A stretch of DNA of 35,790 bases from Polyangiaceae bacterium (lineage in GTDB: Bacteria; Myxococcota_A; Polyangia; Polyangiales; Polyangiaceae). Position numbers and translations under genes: made by a program. The stretch covers positions 1 through 35,790 of the forward strand of contig JADLFU010000272.1 of the NCBI GenBank assembly GCA_020849655.1. Reading direction: 5' to 3'. Numbering within the stretch: position 1 is the stretch's first letter; every line of letters starts with the position of its first letter. The notes under the pieces are model-generated. The model did no database searches. It was given only the letters and a program-made list of their open reading frames with translations, and was not told the origin of the DNA. This document shows positions 1 to 7,199 of this stretch, piece after piece.

Positions 1-299
1 ACCGCAAGGACGACATCATCGCCGCTGCCCGCCCGGATGAAGTCAGCTCCAGGACCCGCGGAGATGAGGTTGCCAGACCCGCCACCCGCGACGCACTGGG
101 GACGTGGCCCGCCGAAGAAGCACTCGGAACCGGTCACGGTGACGTGGGTCGCACCGGCGGGGCAGCACGCAGGAGACTCCGGATCGTAGCGGCAGACGGA
201 CTTCGACGTGTCGGGCACCGCGGCGGCCGGGCTCGCGACGCCCAGGGCCGCGAGTGACGCAAGAAGTACCGCGATCAGCCGCCGTCGGAGAATCGACAT
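1..299 (-). CDS. Secreted RTX-like (hemolysin-type calcium-binding repeat) protein, N-terminal part
   Basis: The gene runs off the left edge of the window; 99 codons are visible, reading leftwards from an ATG at 299. The first ~27 residues form a classic Sec signal peptide: MSILRRR, a hydrophobic stretch, then a likely signal peptidase I site at SPAAA/VPD. The mature part has several cysteines (CRYDPESPACC, ECFFGG, QCVAGGG). It then enters glycine/aspartate nonapeptides (GSGNLISAG, PGADFIRAG, SGDDVVLA), which resemble the GGxGxDxUx calcium-binding beta-roll repeats of RTX proteins. The visible repeats suggest a secreted or surface calcium-binding protein, but the catalytic or adhesive part, if any, lies outside the window. 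The Cys-rich N-terminus together with a Sec signal argues for Sec export rather than type I secretion. Confidence 0.72.
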   Translation of the reverse strand, partial: MSILRRRLIAVLLASLAALGVASPAAAVPDTSKSVCRYDPESPACCPAGATHVTVTGSECFFGGPRPQCVAGGGSGNLISAGPGADFIRAGSGDDVVLA

Positions 300-398
300 C
301 TTCCAGCGAAGCTCACCGCACGAACCTCACTGTGTCAACGGGCGTTCACCGTTCTGGTGCAGCGCGGTGATCTTCCGGCGGCTGCGCCAGCGCGCCGC

Positions 399-482
399 CT
401 GGCGCGTGAGGGCGCGCGACGGATGCTGGAGCAGGCGCTGGAGGCGGAGGTCGAGGAGCACATCGAACGGCACCGCGCGCGA
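399..482 (+). pseudogene. IS256-family (mutator-type) transposase, N-terminal fragment
   Basis: The frame reads LAREGARRMLEQALEAEVE followed by EHIERHRAR. This matches the conserved N-terminal block of IS256/mutator transposases (consensus roughly REGARxxLxxALEAEVxxxLERH). Only this block of about 28 residues is recognisable. The expected downstream parts, including the DDE catalytic core of a ~400-residue transposase, are absent, and the reading frame becomes unrelated low-complexity Arg/Ala sequence straight afterwards. It is a relic, not a functional gene. No terminal inverted repeats could be assigned. Confidence 0.6.
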
Positions 483-704
483 TCACTCGATCCGGGGCCG
501 CCGCGAGCCTCGGCGCGACCACCTGAAATCACTGAACAGCGAGGCCGCCGCGAACAGAAGCCCCGCGCGGACGCCCACGGCCGCGGCGGCGCCCCACGCG
601 CGCAGCGCCGCGACCGTAGAGGAGCGCCGTCGCGAGCGCGACCGGCAGCGCGAGCGGCCTCTCCGTCGCGCCGAGCGCGACGGGCGCCGCGAAGGCGCGG
701 AGGT

Positions 705-740
705 GTGGACACGTCCAGTCGAGCGGTGGACACCGTCCAG
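705..740. repeat. Imperfect 14/15-bp direct repeat pair upstream of the IS91 fragment
   Basis: gtggacacgtccag (705-718) recurs as gtggacaccgtccag (726-740), differing by one inserted base. Each copy is also nearly palindromic (tggac...gtcca). The pair lies 72 bp upstream of the IS91-type transposase start and could belong to the element's end or be a binding site, but nothing in the sequence decides this. Confidence 0.45.
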
Positions 741-811
741 GGTTGACGCCCGCGAAGTGGCGCGAGTCCCGACGCAGGAAGCTGGCACGACCTTCGCCAA
801 CCGGGTCGGGC

Positions 812-1048
812 ATGGCCATCCCGCTCGTCGCTCGCGCGCAGCCGCTGTCGCGCACGTACACACGGCGCCGCCCCGAGGCGACGGCGCTGTACGAGGTCGT
901 GCGCGACAACCTCGAGACGCTCTACGGCGCCATCGACGACGGCGCGCTCGCGGTGAAGATCCCGAAGCACGCGAGGAAGGAGCTCGAGGCGTACCTCGAC
1001 TGCGGGCTGCTGTGCCGGGCCACCGCTTCGTCGGGGCTCGGCTTGTAG
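812..1048 (+). pseudogene. IS91-family transposase, truncated N-terminal fragment
   Basis: From the ATG at 812 the frame reads MAIPLVARAQPLSRTYTRRR, then PEATALYEVVRDNLETLYGA, then IPKHARKELEAYLDCGLLCR. This is the start of IS91-type (Y2, HUH) transposases: the YxxRxPExTxLYxVVxxxLxT block followed by the RxELxxYLxCGxLxxGF block that leads into the zinc-binding domain. Here the frame leaves the family right after CGLLCR and stops at 1046-1048, so the zinc-binding cysteines, the HUH motif and the two catalytic tyrosines are missing. The break at about 1016-1020 abuts an unrelated possible coding remnant on the other strand, consistent with a deletion or insertion junction. It cannot encode an active transposase. 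Confidence 0.66.
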
Positions 1049-1225
1049 CTCGCAAGCCCGACGGTGCGCAGCGTCGCGCCCGGGTAGACCTCGATGACCT
1101 CCTCTGCTTCTTCGCCCGCTCTGCCGCGGCGGCGCGGGCCATCGCACGGGAGGGTGCCAGCAGCGGCCCGGCTCGACCCTGATCACGGCGAGCGCGCCGC
1201 TTTGACGCCGCCGTCGCCCTCGACG

Positions 1226-2359
1226 ATGGATCGCCCCCACGCCGTGACGCGCGCCGCTGTCGCCCTCTGCCTCCTCGCCGCGGGCTGCTCGCGCGCCGAT
1301 CCGCCGGATCCCGCCCCGCCCGCCGCTTCCATCGCGTGGCAGAGCCCGACCGCGCCTCGGCCATCGACCCCGACCGCGCCGCGGTCGTCGAGCTCGTCGC
1401 CTGGCGCGAGCGCGTCACCGCCGCCCTTGGCCGCCGCGTCGCTCACGCTGCTCGATCCGGCGCGGCCGCTCGTCGCGACGACGCGGGAGGAGCTGCTCGC
1501 GATGTTCCCGGTGCGCGCGTTCAGCGAGCGCGAGATCAAGATGCGCGGGTCGCCGAGCCTCTTCCTCGAGAAGAACTTCGGCCCCGGCACCCAGGCGCGC
1601 ATCAACCAGGGCAACCCCGAGCTCGCCCACCACGACCTCGATCGCGCGGCGTGCCTGCGCGGCCTCGAGGGCGTCGTCCTGCAGACCGAGGAGGACGCGC
1701 GGATCTGCGGCGCGCCGCTGATGGTGCCCCTCCGCAAGGGCAAGCGGCGCCCGAAGGCGTGCATCGACGTGTTCGAGTTCCCCAACCAGCCGTGCGAGCT
1801 GCCCTTCGTCTGGGTCGCGCCCACGCAGGCCGCCGCGGTGTGCGAGCTGCAAGGCAAGCGCCTCTGCAACCAGGACGAGTGGATCGCCGCGTGCCGCGGC
1901 GATCCCGAGGGCGGCAAGGACTCGGTCTACGCGTACGGCGACGAGCTCGATCTCGACGCGTGCAACACCAACAAGCCCGGCCGCAAGTACGGGGGCGTCG
2001 TCTGCGACGCCGACTCGGCGAAGAGCGCGTGGGCCACGTGCGGCACGAACACGGAGCCCGCAGGAGCCTTCCCCCGCTGCCGCTCGCGGATGGGCGTCTA
2101 CGATCTGCACGGCAACGTCGCCGAGATCATGACGCGCATGGACGCCGAGGAGGGCGGCTGGGTGAGCCAGCTGAAGGGGAGCGCGTTCTTCTATGTGGAC
2201 GTACATAGAAAGCACGACGAGCGCCCCCACAAGGACGACAAGCGCGAGACGTACCCGGATCACTGTGCCCACGATCCGCGGTGGCACGTCGAGCCGATGA
2301 ACAACGCCTGGCACGTGAACTACCACCTCGGGATGCGCTGCTGCAAGACGGTGAAATGA
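1226..2359 (+). CDS. SUMF1/FGE-sulfatase-fold lipoprotein
   Basis: 377 residues from an ATG at 1226; this start puts a signal sequence (MDRPHAVTRAAVALCLLAAG) directly before Cys21, a lipobox-like site. Then comes a long Pro/Ser/Ala linker to ~75. The C-terminal half shows hallmarks of the formylglycine-generating-enzyme (SUMF1) fold: FEFPN followed by PFVWVAPTQAAAVCELQGKR, LCNQDEWIAACRG, YAYGD followed by CNTN, GVYDLHGNVAEIM, and the closing GMRCC. The usual RGGSW catalytic segment is replaced by LKGSAFF, so formylglycine formation is not predicted; a binding or structural role at the membrane is more likely, as for many lipoproteins of this fold. The next gene starts 28 bp downstream on the same strand, suggesting co-transcription with 2388-4842. 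Confidence 0.8.
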   Translation: MDRPHAVTRAAVALCLLAAGCSRADPPDPAPPAASIAWQSPTAPRPSTPTAPRSSSSSPGASASPPPLAAASLTLLDPARPLVATTREELLAMFPVRAFSEREIKMRGSPSLFLEKNFGPGTQARINQGNPELAHHDLDRAACLRGLEGVVLQTEEDARICGAPLMVPLRKGKRRPKACIDVFEFPNQPCELPFVWVAPTQAAAVCELQGKRLCNQDEWIAACRGDPEGGKDSVYAYGDELDLDACNTNKPGRKYGGVVCDADSAKSAWATCGTNTEPAGAFPRCRSRMGVYDLHGNVAEIMTRMDAEEGGWVSQLKGSAFFYVDVHRKHDERPHKDDKRETYPDHCAHDPRWHVEPMNNAWHVNYHLGMRCCKTVK

Positions 2360-2373
2360 GGCGCGATCTCGCG

Positions 2374-2379
2374 TAGCGT
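2374..2379 (+). promoter_or_regulatory. -10-like box (TAGCGT) 8 nt before a GTG start
   Basis: TAGCGT fits the TAnnnT form of a housekeeping -10 element and ends 8 nt before the GTG at 2388. No Shine-Dalgarno sequence is visible. If the box is used, transcription would begin essentially at the start codon (leaderless mRNA). No convincing -35 was seen. Confidence 0.3.
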
Positions 2380-2387
2380 GACGGCCC

Positions 2388-3713
2388 GTGCGCCGCCGTC
2401 GCCTCCTCCTCGCTTCGCTCTCGATCGCCGTCGCCTCGGCCTGCGCGTCCGAGTCCTCCGACGGCCCCACCACCGCCACCGGCACGCCGCCGGGCGCGTC
2501 CGCCGCGGGGACGCCGCTGCCGTGCGACGTGTCCCTCGCGCTGACGCGCTGCCACGACTGCCACTCTTCGCCCACGAAGTACGGCGCCCCGATGTCGCTC
2601 GTCACCTACGAAGACCTGGTGCGCGACGCGCCGTCGACGCCCGGAGTCTCGACGCTGCAGCGGGCGCTCGAGCGCATGAAGAGCACGACCGATCCGATGC
2701 CGCCCGTGCCGCGCGAGCGCGCGAGCTTCAAGGAGTACGGCCCGCTCGACGCGTGGCTCGAGCGAGGGTTCCCGCCCGGCGACGCGGCCGAGAAGTGCGC
2801 GCCCGCGGCGCCGGACGCCGGCGTGGTGACCCCGGCGTGCGAGCCCGATCTGGTCGTGCGCGCCGAGTCCGCGTACTCGCTCCCGGAGGGCACGGCGGAC
2901 GTCTACGTCTGCTACGGCCTCGACGTGCCGGCGACCGCCGGCAAGCGCCAGGTGACGGCCATCGCGCCGCGCGTCGACGACACAGCCGTCGTGCACCACA
3001 TCGTCGTGTTCCAGGCCGACAAGACCGAGAGCCCCAAGCCTCACAAGTGCAAGGACATCTTCCCGATCGACTGGAAGGCCATCTACGCGTGGGCGCCGGG
3101 CGGACCGCCGTTCGTGATGCCCGAGGAGGCGGGGCTGCCGATGCAGGAGGGCGGGCCGACGCACCTGGTCGTGCAGGTCCACTACAGCAACCTGAAGCAC
3201 GAGGCCGGGCACGTCGACCGGACGGGCGTCGATCTCTGCACGACCGACGCGCCGCGCAAGTACGACGCCGACATCCTGTGGGTCGGGGGGTTCGACTTCG
3301 CCGTGCCGCCGCACAAGACGGCCACGGTCGAGTGCAAGTTCGACTGGGGCCAGAACTGGACCAAGTACCTGCCGCTCCAGGTCGTGCAGTCGTGGCCCCA
3401 CATGCACCAGCTCGGGCGCAAGCTGACGACGGACCTCGTGCGCGCCGACGGCTCGCAGACGCCGCTCGGGCACGCCGATCCGTTCTCCTTCTTCGATCAG
3501 GCGGCGTACCCGGTCGACGTCACCGTCTCGAACGGCGACAAGTTCGTCACGCGCTGCACCTGGGAGAACACGACCGACAAGACGGTCACCTGGGGAGAGG
3601 AGACGAGCCAGGAGATGTGCTTCAACCTGCTCACGTACTACCCGCGCATCCCGCTGCCGCAGTTCAGCGGCCCGGCGGCGTCGTACCTCTCGGACTGCAA
3701 GATGCAGCCATGA
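2388..3713 (+). CDS. Lipoprotein with CxxCH motif and copper type II ascorbate-dependent monooxygenase-like fold
   Basis: 441 residues from a GTG at 2388. A basic N-terminus and hydrophobic core precede Cys19 (AVASAC), so it is probably lipidated. Residues 55-59 are CHDCH, a c-type haem attachment motif within a short cytochrome-like segment. Residues ~150-430 match the peptidylglycine alpha-hydroxylating/dopamine beta-monooxygenase fold, and all six copper ligands are recognisable: His203-His204 (VVHHIVVF) and His265 (VQVHYSN) for CuH; His338 and His340 (PHMHQLG) and Met410 (SQEMCFN) for CuM. A cupredoxin-type oxygenase with a covalently attached haem as electron donor is a reasonable inference; the substrate is unknown. 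The 3' end overlaps the next start (ATGA), so the two are translationally coupled. Confidence 0.85.
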   Translation: MRRRRLLLASLSIAVASACASESSDGPTTATGTPPGASAAGTPLPCDVSLALTRCHDCHSSPTKYGAPMSLVTYEDLVRDAPSTPGVSTLQRALERMKSTTDPMPPVPRERASFKEYGPLDAWLERGFPPGDAAEKCAPAAPDAGVVTPACEPDLVVRAESAYSLPEGTADVYVCYGLDVPATAGKRQVTAIAPRVDDTAVVHHIVVFQADKTESPKPHKCKDIFPIDWKAIYAWAPGGPPFVMPEEAGLPMQEGGPTHLVVQVHYSNLKHEAGHVDRTGVDLCTTDAPRKYDADILWVGGFDFAVPPHKTATVECKFDWGQNWTKYLPLQVVQSWPHMHQLGRKLTTDLVRADGSQTPLGHADPFSFFDQAAYPVDVTVSNGDKFVTRCTWENTTDKTVTWGEETSQEMCFNLLTYYPRIPLPQFSGPAASYLSDCKMQP

Positions 3714-4333
3714 CGCCGCTCCCCGTGCTCGCCGTCGTCGCGAGGCTGATGATGATGCCGCCGCCGCCGCCCCCGGTGCCGGTGATGCAGCTCGATCTGC
3801 GGCAGGTGTTCCCGGAGCACCCGATGGTGCAGCGGGTCGCGAGGGACGGGCGCCTCGGCCCGGCGGCGCTGGAGTTCCTGCTGCGCGAGGCCGAGCCGCT
3901 CGACGCGCGCCTCGCGGTCGCGTCGCCGCACGCGCTCGCCGACGTCGCCGCGGCCGGAGATGAGTTCTCGCGCGCGGCCTTCGGCGGCCTCCCGCTCGCG
4001 AAGATCACCGGCAAGACCGGCGCGCGCGCCGACCTCCTGCTCCTCGCCGCGTACCTGTCTGCGGCGCGCGCGGGCGGCAGCTCCCCGCACGCGCGATCGC
4101 TCGCGGCCGCCGCGGTGTCGCGCGCGCCGAAGAGCTTCGTCACCGCGATGCTCGCCGCGATGATGCGCGCCGACGTCGGGCCGAGCGCGCGGCCGTGCGA
4201 CGCTGCGCGCCTCTTGCTCGCGCCGCTGCGCGATCCCGCGCTCGTGACGGACGTCGAGGACAGAGCCCTGTTCGCGCTCGCCGACGTCGCGTATCCACCT
4301 GACGACGCTTGCAGGGCGCAGACCCCACGATGA
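3710..4333 (+). CDS. Conserved-context hypothetical protein with poly-Pro N-terminus
   Basis: 207 residues. The ATG at 3710 overlaps the upstream stop (ATGA), and its own stop overlaps the next start the same way, which fixes both ends within a coupled operon. The N-terminus (MTPLPVLAVVARLMMMPPPP) is a short hydrophobic segment followed by a run of prolines and could be a weak signal or anchor. The rest is Ala/Leu-rich and predicted helical, with one potential helical-repeat pattern (ARADLLLLAAYLSAARAGG, SFVTAMLAAMM) and a C-terminal cysteine pair region (RPCDAARLLL, DDACRA). I do not recognise the family. Its place between a copper monooxygenase-like lipoprotein and a TerB-like protein suggests an accessory role to one of them. 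Confidence 0.75.
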   Translation: MTPLPVLAVVARLMMMPPPPPPVPVMQLDLRQVFPEHPMVQRVARDGRLGPAALEFLLREAEPLDARLAVASPHALADVAAAGDEFSRAAFGGLPLAKITGKTGARADLLLLAAYLSAARAGGSSPHARSLAAAAVSRAPKSFVTAMLAAMMRADVGPSARPCDAARLLLAPLRDPALVTDVEDRALFALADVAYPPDDACRAQTPR

Positions 4334-4842
4334 CGACCCCCCTCGAGGCCGCGACCGCGGCGCTGCCCGATCACCACCGCGACGCGCTCTTCGGCGCCAT
4401 CCCGACGCTGATCGCCGCCGTCGCGGGCGCCGATCGCGAGTTCGACGACGCGGAGATGCTCGCGGTCGTCGACGAGCTGCTCGCCTCCGAGCGGACGCTC
4501 GGCGCGGCGTTCCGTCACTCGCCCGCGGCCGAGGCGGCGTTCGACGCGCTGTCACGCCGCGCGCGGGAGGGCGACAGGCTCGAGCTGGCGAGCGCGCTCG
4601 CGCGCATCCGGCCCGCGCTCGCGGAGCTGCCCGACGAGCTCGCCGACCTGTTCCGGCGGTTCGTCAAGCGGATGGCGCTGCACATCGCGTCGGCGTCCGG
4701 GGGGTTCCTCGGGTTCGGCGATCCCATCAGCGACGAGGAGCGCGCCGTCCTGCACCGGCTCGTCATCGCGCTCGATCTGCCCCTCGAGGACGCCGAGCGC
4801 GCGTCCTTCGGGATGGCGCCGCCGCCCGGCGACGACGGCTGA
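4330..4842 (+). CDS. TerB-like (tellurite-resistance B fold) protein
   Basis: 170 residues, cytoplasmic, no signal or membrane segment. The start is the ATG at 4330 overlapping the upstream stop; an upstream in-frame ATG at 4309 is less likely because it would lengthen the overlap. The protein is all-helical. The segment ALFGAIPTLIAAVAGADREF with following DDAEMLAVVDELL and the C-terminal ISDEERAVLHRLVIALDL resemble the acidic repeated motifs of TerB-fold proteins, which bind divalent metal and often accompany membrane-associated stress or signalling modules. It closes the four-gene operon that begins at 1226. The stop codon TGA at 4840-4842 lies at the very edge of the inverted-repeat element that follows. 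Confidence 0.68.
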   Translation: MTTPLEAATAALPDHHRDALFGAIPTLIAAVAGADREFDDAEMLAVVDELLASERTLGAAFRHSPAAEAAFDALSRRAREGDRLELASALARIRPALAELPDELADLFRRFVKRMALHIASASGGFLGFGDPISDEERAVLHRLVIALDLPLEDAERASFGMAPPPGDDG

Positions 4843-5019
4843 GCATGGATTTCGGGAGCCCAAAGAGCGGGTGTCGGAGTCCGCAGCGGAATTCGAGCCG
4901 AATTGGGCTGAAGCCGCGCGCAGGCGTGGCCGTGCCACGTCGAGCACGGTTTCACCCAAGGCGGCCGAAGGACGCAAGGAATCCGGCGCTCGCGACGAAG
5001 GGCCCCCGAAATCCATGCT
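4842..5019. mobile_element. MITE-like 178-bp element with terminal inverted repeats
   Basis: The segment is bounded by gcatggatttcggg (4843-4856) and its exact reverse complement cccgaaatccatgc (5005-5018). Adding flanking bases, the arms match over 19 of 20 positions (4842-4861 against 5000-5019). The triplet tga occurs immediately outside each 14-bp arm (4840-4842 and 5019-5021), compatible with a 3-bp target duplication, although on the left it is also the stop codon of the TerB-like gene. The inside has no start-to-stop gene but contains smaller dyads (gtggc-cgt-gccac; ccgtgc...gcacgg). It fills the whole gap between two convergent genes, so a role as a large bidirectional terminator is the alternative. 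Confidence 0.55.
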
Positions 5020-5026
5020 GAGGCGA

Positions 5027-7147
5027 TCACGCCGCGCGCGTGCCGCGCGCAGGGCTCCACACGGTCACGCGGTCCCGGCCGCCGCGCTTCGACGCGTACA
5101 GCGCCTCGTCGGCCGACTTGAAGAGCGCGTCCCAGTCGCGGCCCGCCTCGGGGTACGTCGCGACGCCGAGCGAGCAGTTGACCTGCAGCGGGCCCTGGGG
5201 CGTCTGGAACACCGTCTTCGCGAGATCCTCGCGGATGCGCTCGGCGACGAGGCGCGCGCCCTCCGCGTCCGTCTCCTCGCAGAGCATCACGAACTCCTCG
5301 CCGCCGAACCGCGCGACCGCGTCGGTCGAGCGCTTCTTCTGCTTCAGGATCTCGCCGAGCCCCTTGATCACCTGGTCGCCGATGTCGTGGCCGTAGGTGT
5401 CGTTCACGCGCTTGAAGAAGTCGATGTCCGTCACCAGCACCGAGAGCTTGCGGCGGAACCGGTGGGCGGCGGCGATCTTCTCGGCCGCCGTGTCGATGAG
5501 CGCGCGCTTGTTGAGGAGGCCCGTGAGGCCGTCGGTGGTCGCCAGATCCTCGAGCTTCTTCATCATCCGCGCGTTCGCGAGGCTGACCGCGACGTGCCGC
5601 GCGAGCACCTCGAGCGTCGGCCGCACCGCCTCGCCGAACGCGCCCTTCCTCCGCGCCCCGAGCACCAGCGTGCCGAGCGGCTTGTCGTGCACGACGAGCG
5701 GCAGGACGAGCACGCTCGCGACCGGCGGCATCGTCACGCGCGGCGAGAACACCACCTGGCGCGGCTCGAGCTCGCCCCGGTACGGCAGCGCGTGCTTGTT
5801 CTCGACGACCATCGAGACGAGCCCGGTGCCGTGCGCGAAGCGCGCGCCGAGCAGCGGCTCCGCGCCGTCGCCCGAGACCGCGCGGATCTCGTGCTGGCGG
5901 CTCTTCGCGTCGTGCAGCGTGACGGCCGCGAAATCGAAGCTCGCGAACTCGCGCGCGCCCTTGACCGCCGCCTGCACGACGTCCGCCTCCGCGCTCGCGG
6001 CGCCGAGGGCCTCGGCCGCGCGGTAGAGCTTGCCCTGCTCGACCTTCGCGCGCTCGAGCTGCAAGAACACCCGCTCGTTCTGGATGACCCGGACGGCGTG
6101 GCGCGTCGCGGCCGTCAGCAGATCCTCCTCCTGCGCGGTGAACCCGCCCTGCCCCTTCCTGTCGGCGACGAGCAGCCCGCGCAGCTCGCCCTGCTCGAAG
6201 ATGGGCACCGCGCTCACCGAGCCGACGGGACACGCGCCCGCGTAGTACGGCAGCTTGAAGGTGGGCTTCAATTGCCCGAGCGAGACGGGCGCGCGCCGCG
6301 AGAGCGCCGCGCCGAGCACGCCGTCGCCCGCGAGGAAGGGCCCGTCGACCACGTCGCCGTCGGTCGAGAGCTCGGCGACGCGCAGGTGCGTGCCGCCGTC
6401 GTTCAGCCAGAGCAGGATGGCCGTGTGCAGGCCGAGCGAGCGGCGCACGAGCTCGAGCGAGAACATCACCGCCTGGTGGATCTCCTCGACGCTCGACCGC
6501 GCGATGCGCTCGTCGTCGACGCGCGACCGAGGACCGGCCTCGGCCGAACGAGGCGCGTCGAGCAGGCGGTAGCGGCGCGCGGCGTCGTGCAGGCGATCGA
6601 TCTCCGCCTCGACGCGCGCCTTGCCGCGCGCGCGCAGCCGCGTGACCTCGGCGCGCAGGACGACGTGGTTGAGCGCCGAGAACAGCGACGCGAAGCCCGC
6701 GTGCCACGCGATGGGCACGACGCTCGCCGCCACCGGCCCGCGCGCGAGCAGCTCGAGCGCGACCAGCGTCGCGATGCCCGCGCCGACCGCGGAGGGCCGG
6801 GTCGTCGCCGCGGCCACGCCGAGCACCACGTAGTTCGCGGCGAACAGCGAGCCGTCGAGGTGTCCCTCCACGCGCAGCGCGGCGGCCGTCGCCGCGATGA
6901 TCCCGAGCGCGACGAGCTCCGCGTCGACCACCCACGGTGTCGCCGCGGGCTTCTGCTTGCGCGCGACGAGCCGGGCGACGAACGTCCCCGCGATGACCGT
7001 GAAGAACGCGGCCGTCGCGAGCGTCGACGCCGGCGCCGCCCCCGCGAGGCCCGTGATCGCGCCGAGGCCCGCGATGAGCGCGAGCGGCACGCCTCGGATC
7101 AGCGTCTTCTGCGCCGCGTAGGCGGCGCGGACGAGCGGCGGGGTCAT
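5027..7147 (-). CDS. Membrane-bound GAF-GAF-GGDEF diguanylate cyclase
   Basis: 706 residues. Residues ~15-160 hold about four to five hydrophobic segments, followed by a charged helix (165-195). Two GAF-type sensor domains follow (about 225-355 and 385-525). The C-terminal GGDEF domain (about 535-695) has the signatures TTDGLTGLLNKRAL, VTDIDFFKRVNDTYGH and an active-site motif GGEEF at 615-619, so it should make cyclic-di-GMP from two GTP. RSTD (606-609) sits five residues before GGEEF, the spacing of the inhibitory I-site, so product feedback is expected. It is the last gene of a seven-gene minus-strand run. A 6-bp GC stem (7154-7171) lies in its 52-bp leader after the UbiA-family gene. Its own 3' end meets the inverted-repeat element. 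Confidence 0.92.
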   Translation of the reverse strand: MTPPLVRAAYAAQKTLIRGVPLALIAGLGAITGLAGAAPASTLATAAFFTVIAGTFVARLVARKQKPAATPWVVDAELVALGIIAATAAALRVEGHLDGSLFAANYVVLGVAAATTRPSAVGAGIATLVALELLARGPVAASVVPIAWHAGFASLFSALNHVVLRAEVTRLRARGKARVEAEIDRLHDAARRYRLLDAPRSAEAGPRSRVDDERIARSSVEEIHQAVMFSLELVRRSLGLHTAILLWLNDGGTHLRVAELSTDGDVVDGPFLAGDGVLGAALSRRAPVSLGQLKPTFKLPYYAGACPVGSVSAVPIFEQGELRGLLVADRKGQGGFTAQEEDLLTAATRHAVRVIQNERVFLQLERAKVEQGKLYRAAEALGAASAEADVVQAAVKGAREFASFDFAAVTLHDAKSRQHEIRAVSGDGAEPLLGARFAHGTGLVSMVVENKHALPYRGELEPRQVVFSPRVTMPPVASVLVLPLVVHDKPLGTLVLGARRKGAFGEAVRPTLEVLARHVAVSLANARMMKKLEDLATTDGLTGLLNKRALIDTAAEKIAAAHRFRRKLSVLVTDIDFFKRVNDTYGHDIGDQVIKGLGEILKQKKRSTDAVARFGGEEFVMLCEETDAEGARLVAERIREDLAKTVFQTPQGPLQVNCSLGVATYPEAGRDWDALFKSADEALYASKRGGRDRVTVWSPARGTRAA

Positions 7148-7199
7148 CGCGAGCGGCGGTAGCAGCCGCCGGCGCGCCCGGCCCAGTTTTCGGCGAGCG

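Larger units (their letters stand above)
300..1225. other. Gene-poor region of decayed DNA with transposase remnants
   Basis: No intact gene can be supported here. The segment holds two recognisable plus-strand transposase fragments (399-482 and 812-1048), a 14/15 direct repeat (705-718 and 726-740), and minus-strand stretches that look like broken coding DNA. Around 530-700, two minus-strand frames each carry hydrophobic, membrane-like segments (LALPVALATALLYG in one, VGVRAGLLFAAASLFSDF in the other), as expected of a frameshifted membrane-protein remnant. At about 1125-1020 another minus-strand frame reads EEAEEVIEVYPGATLRTVGL with good codon bias but no start or stop context. Long open frames on both strands here are a side effect of high GC. 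Confidence 0.5.

Noticed and set aside
4515-6935. Very long open frame on the minus strand, offset from the diguanylate cyclase frame
   Set aside because: It is Arg/Ala/Gly-rich with no recognisable domain and is a frame-shifted shadow of the GAF-GGDEF gene, which has clear motifs in its own frame.
7154-7171. 6-bp GC stem in the leader of the diguanylate cyclase gene as a riboswitch or terminator
   Set aside because: The gap is only 52 bp, too short for a c-di-GMP riboswitch, and there is no T-run for termination.
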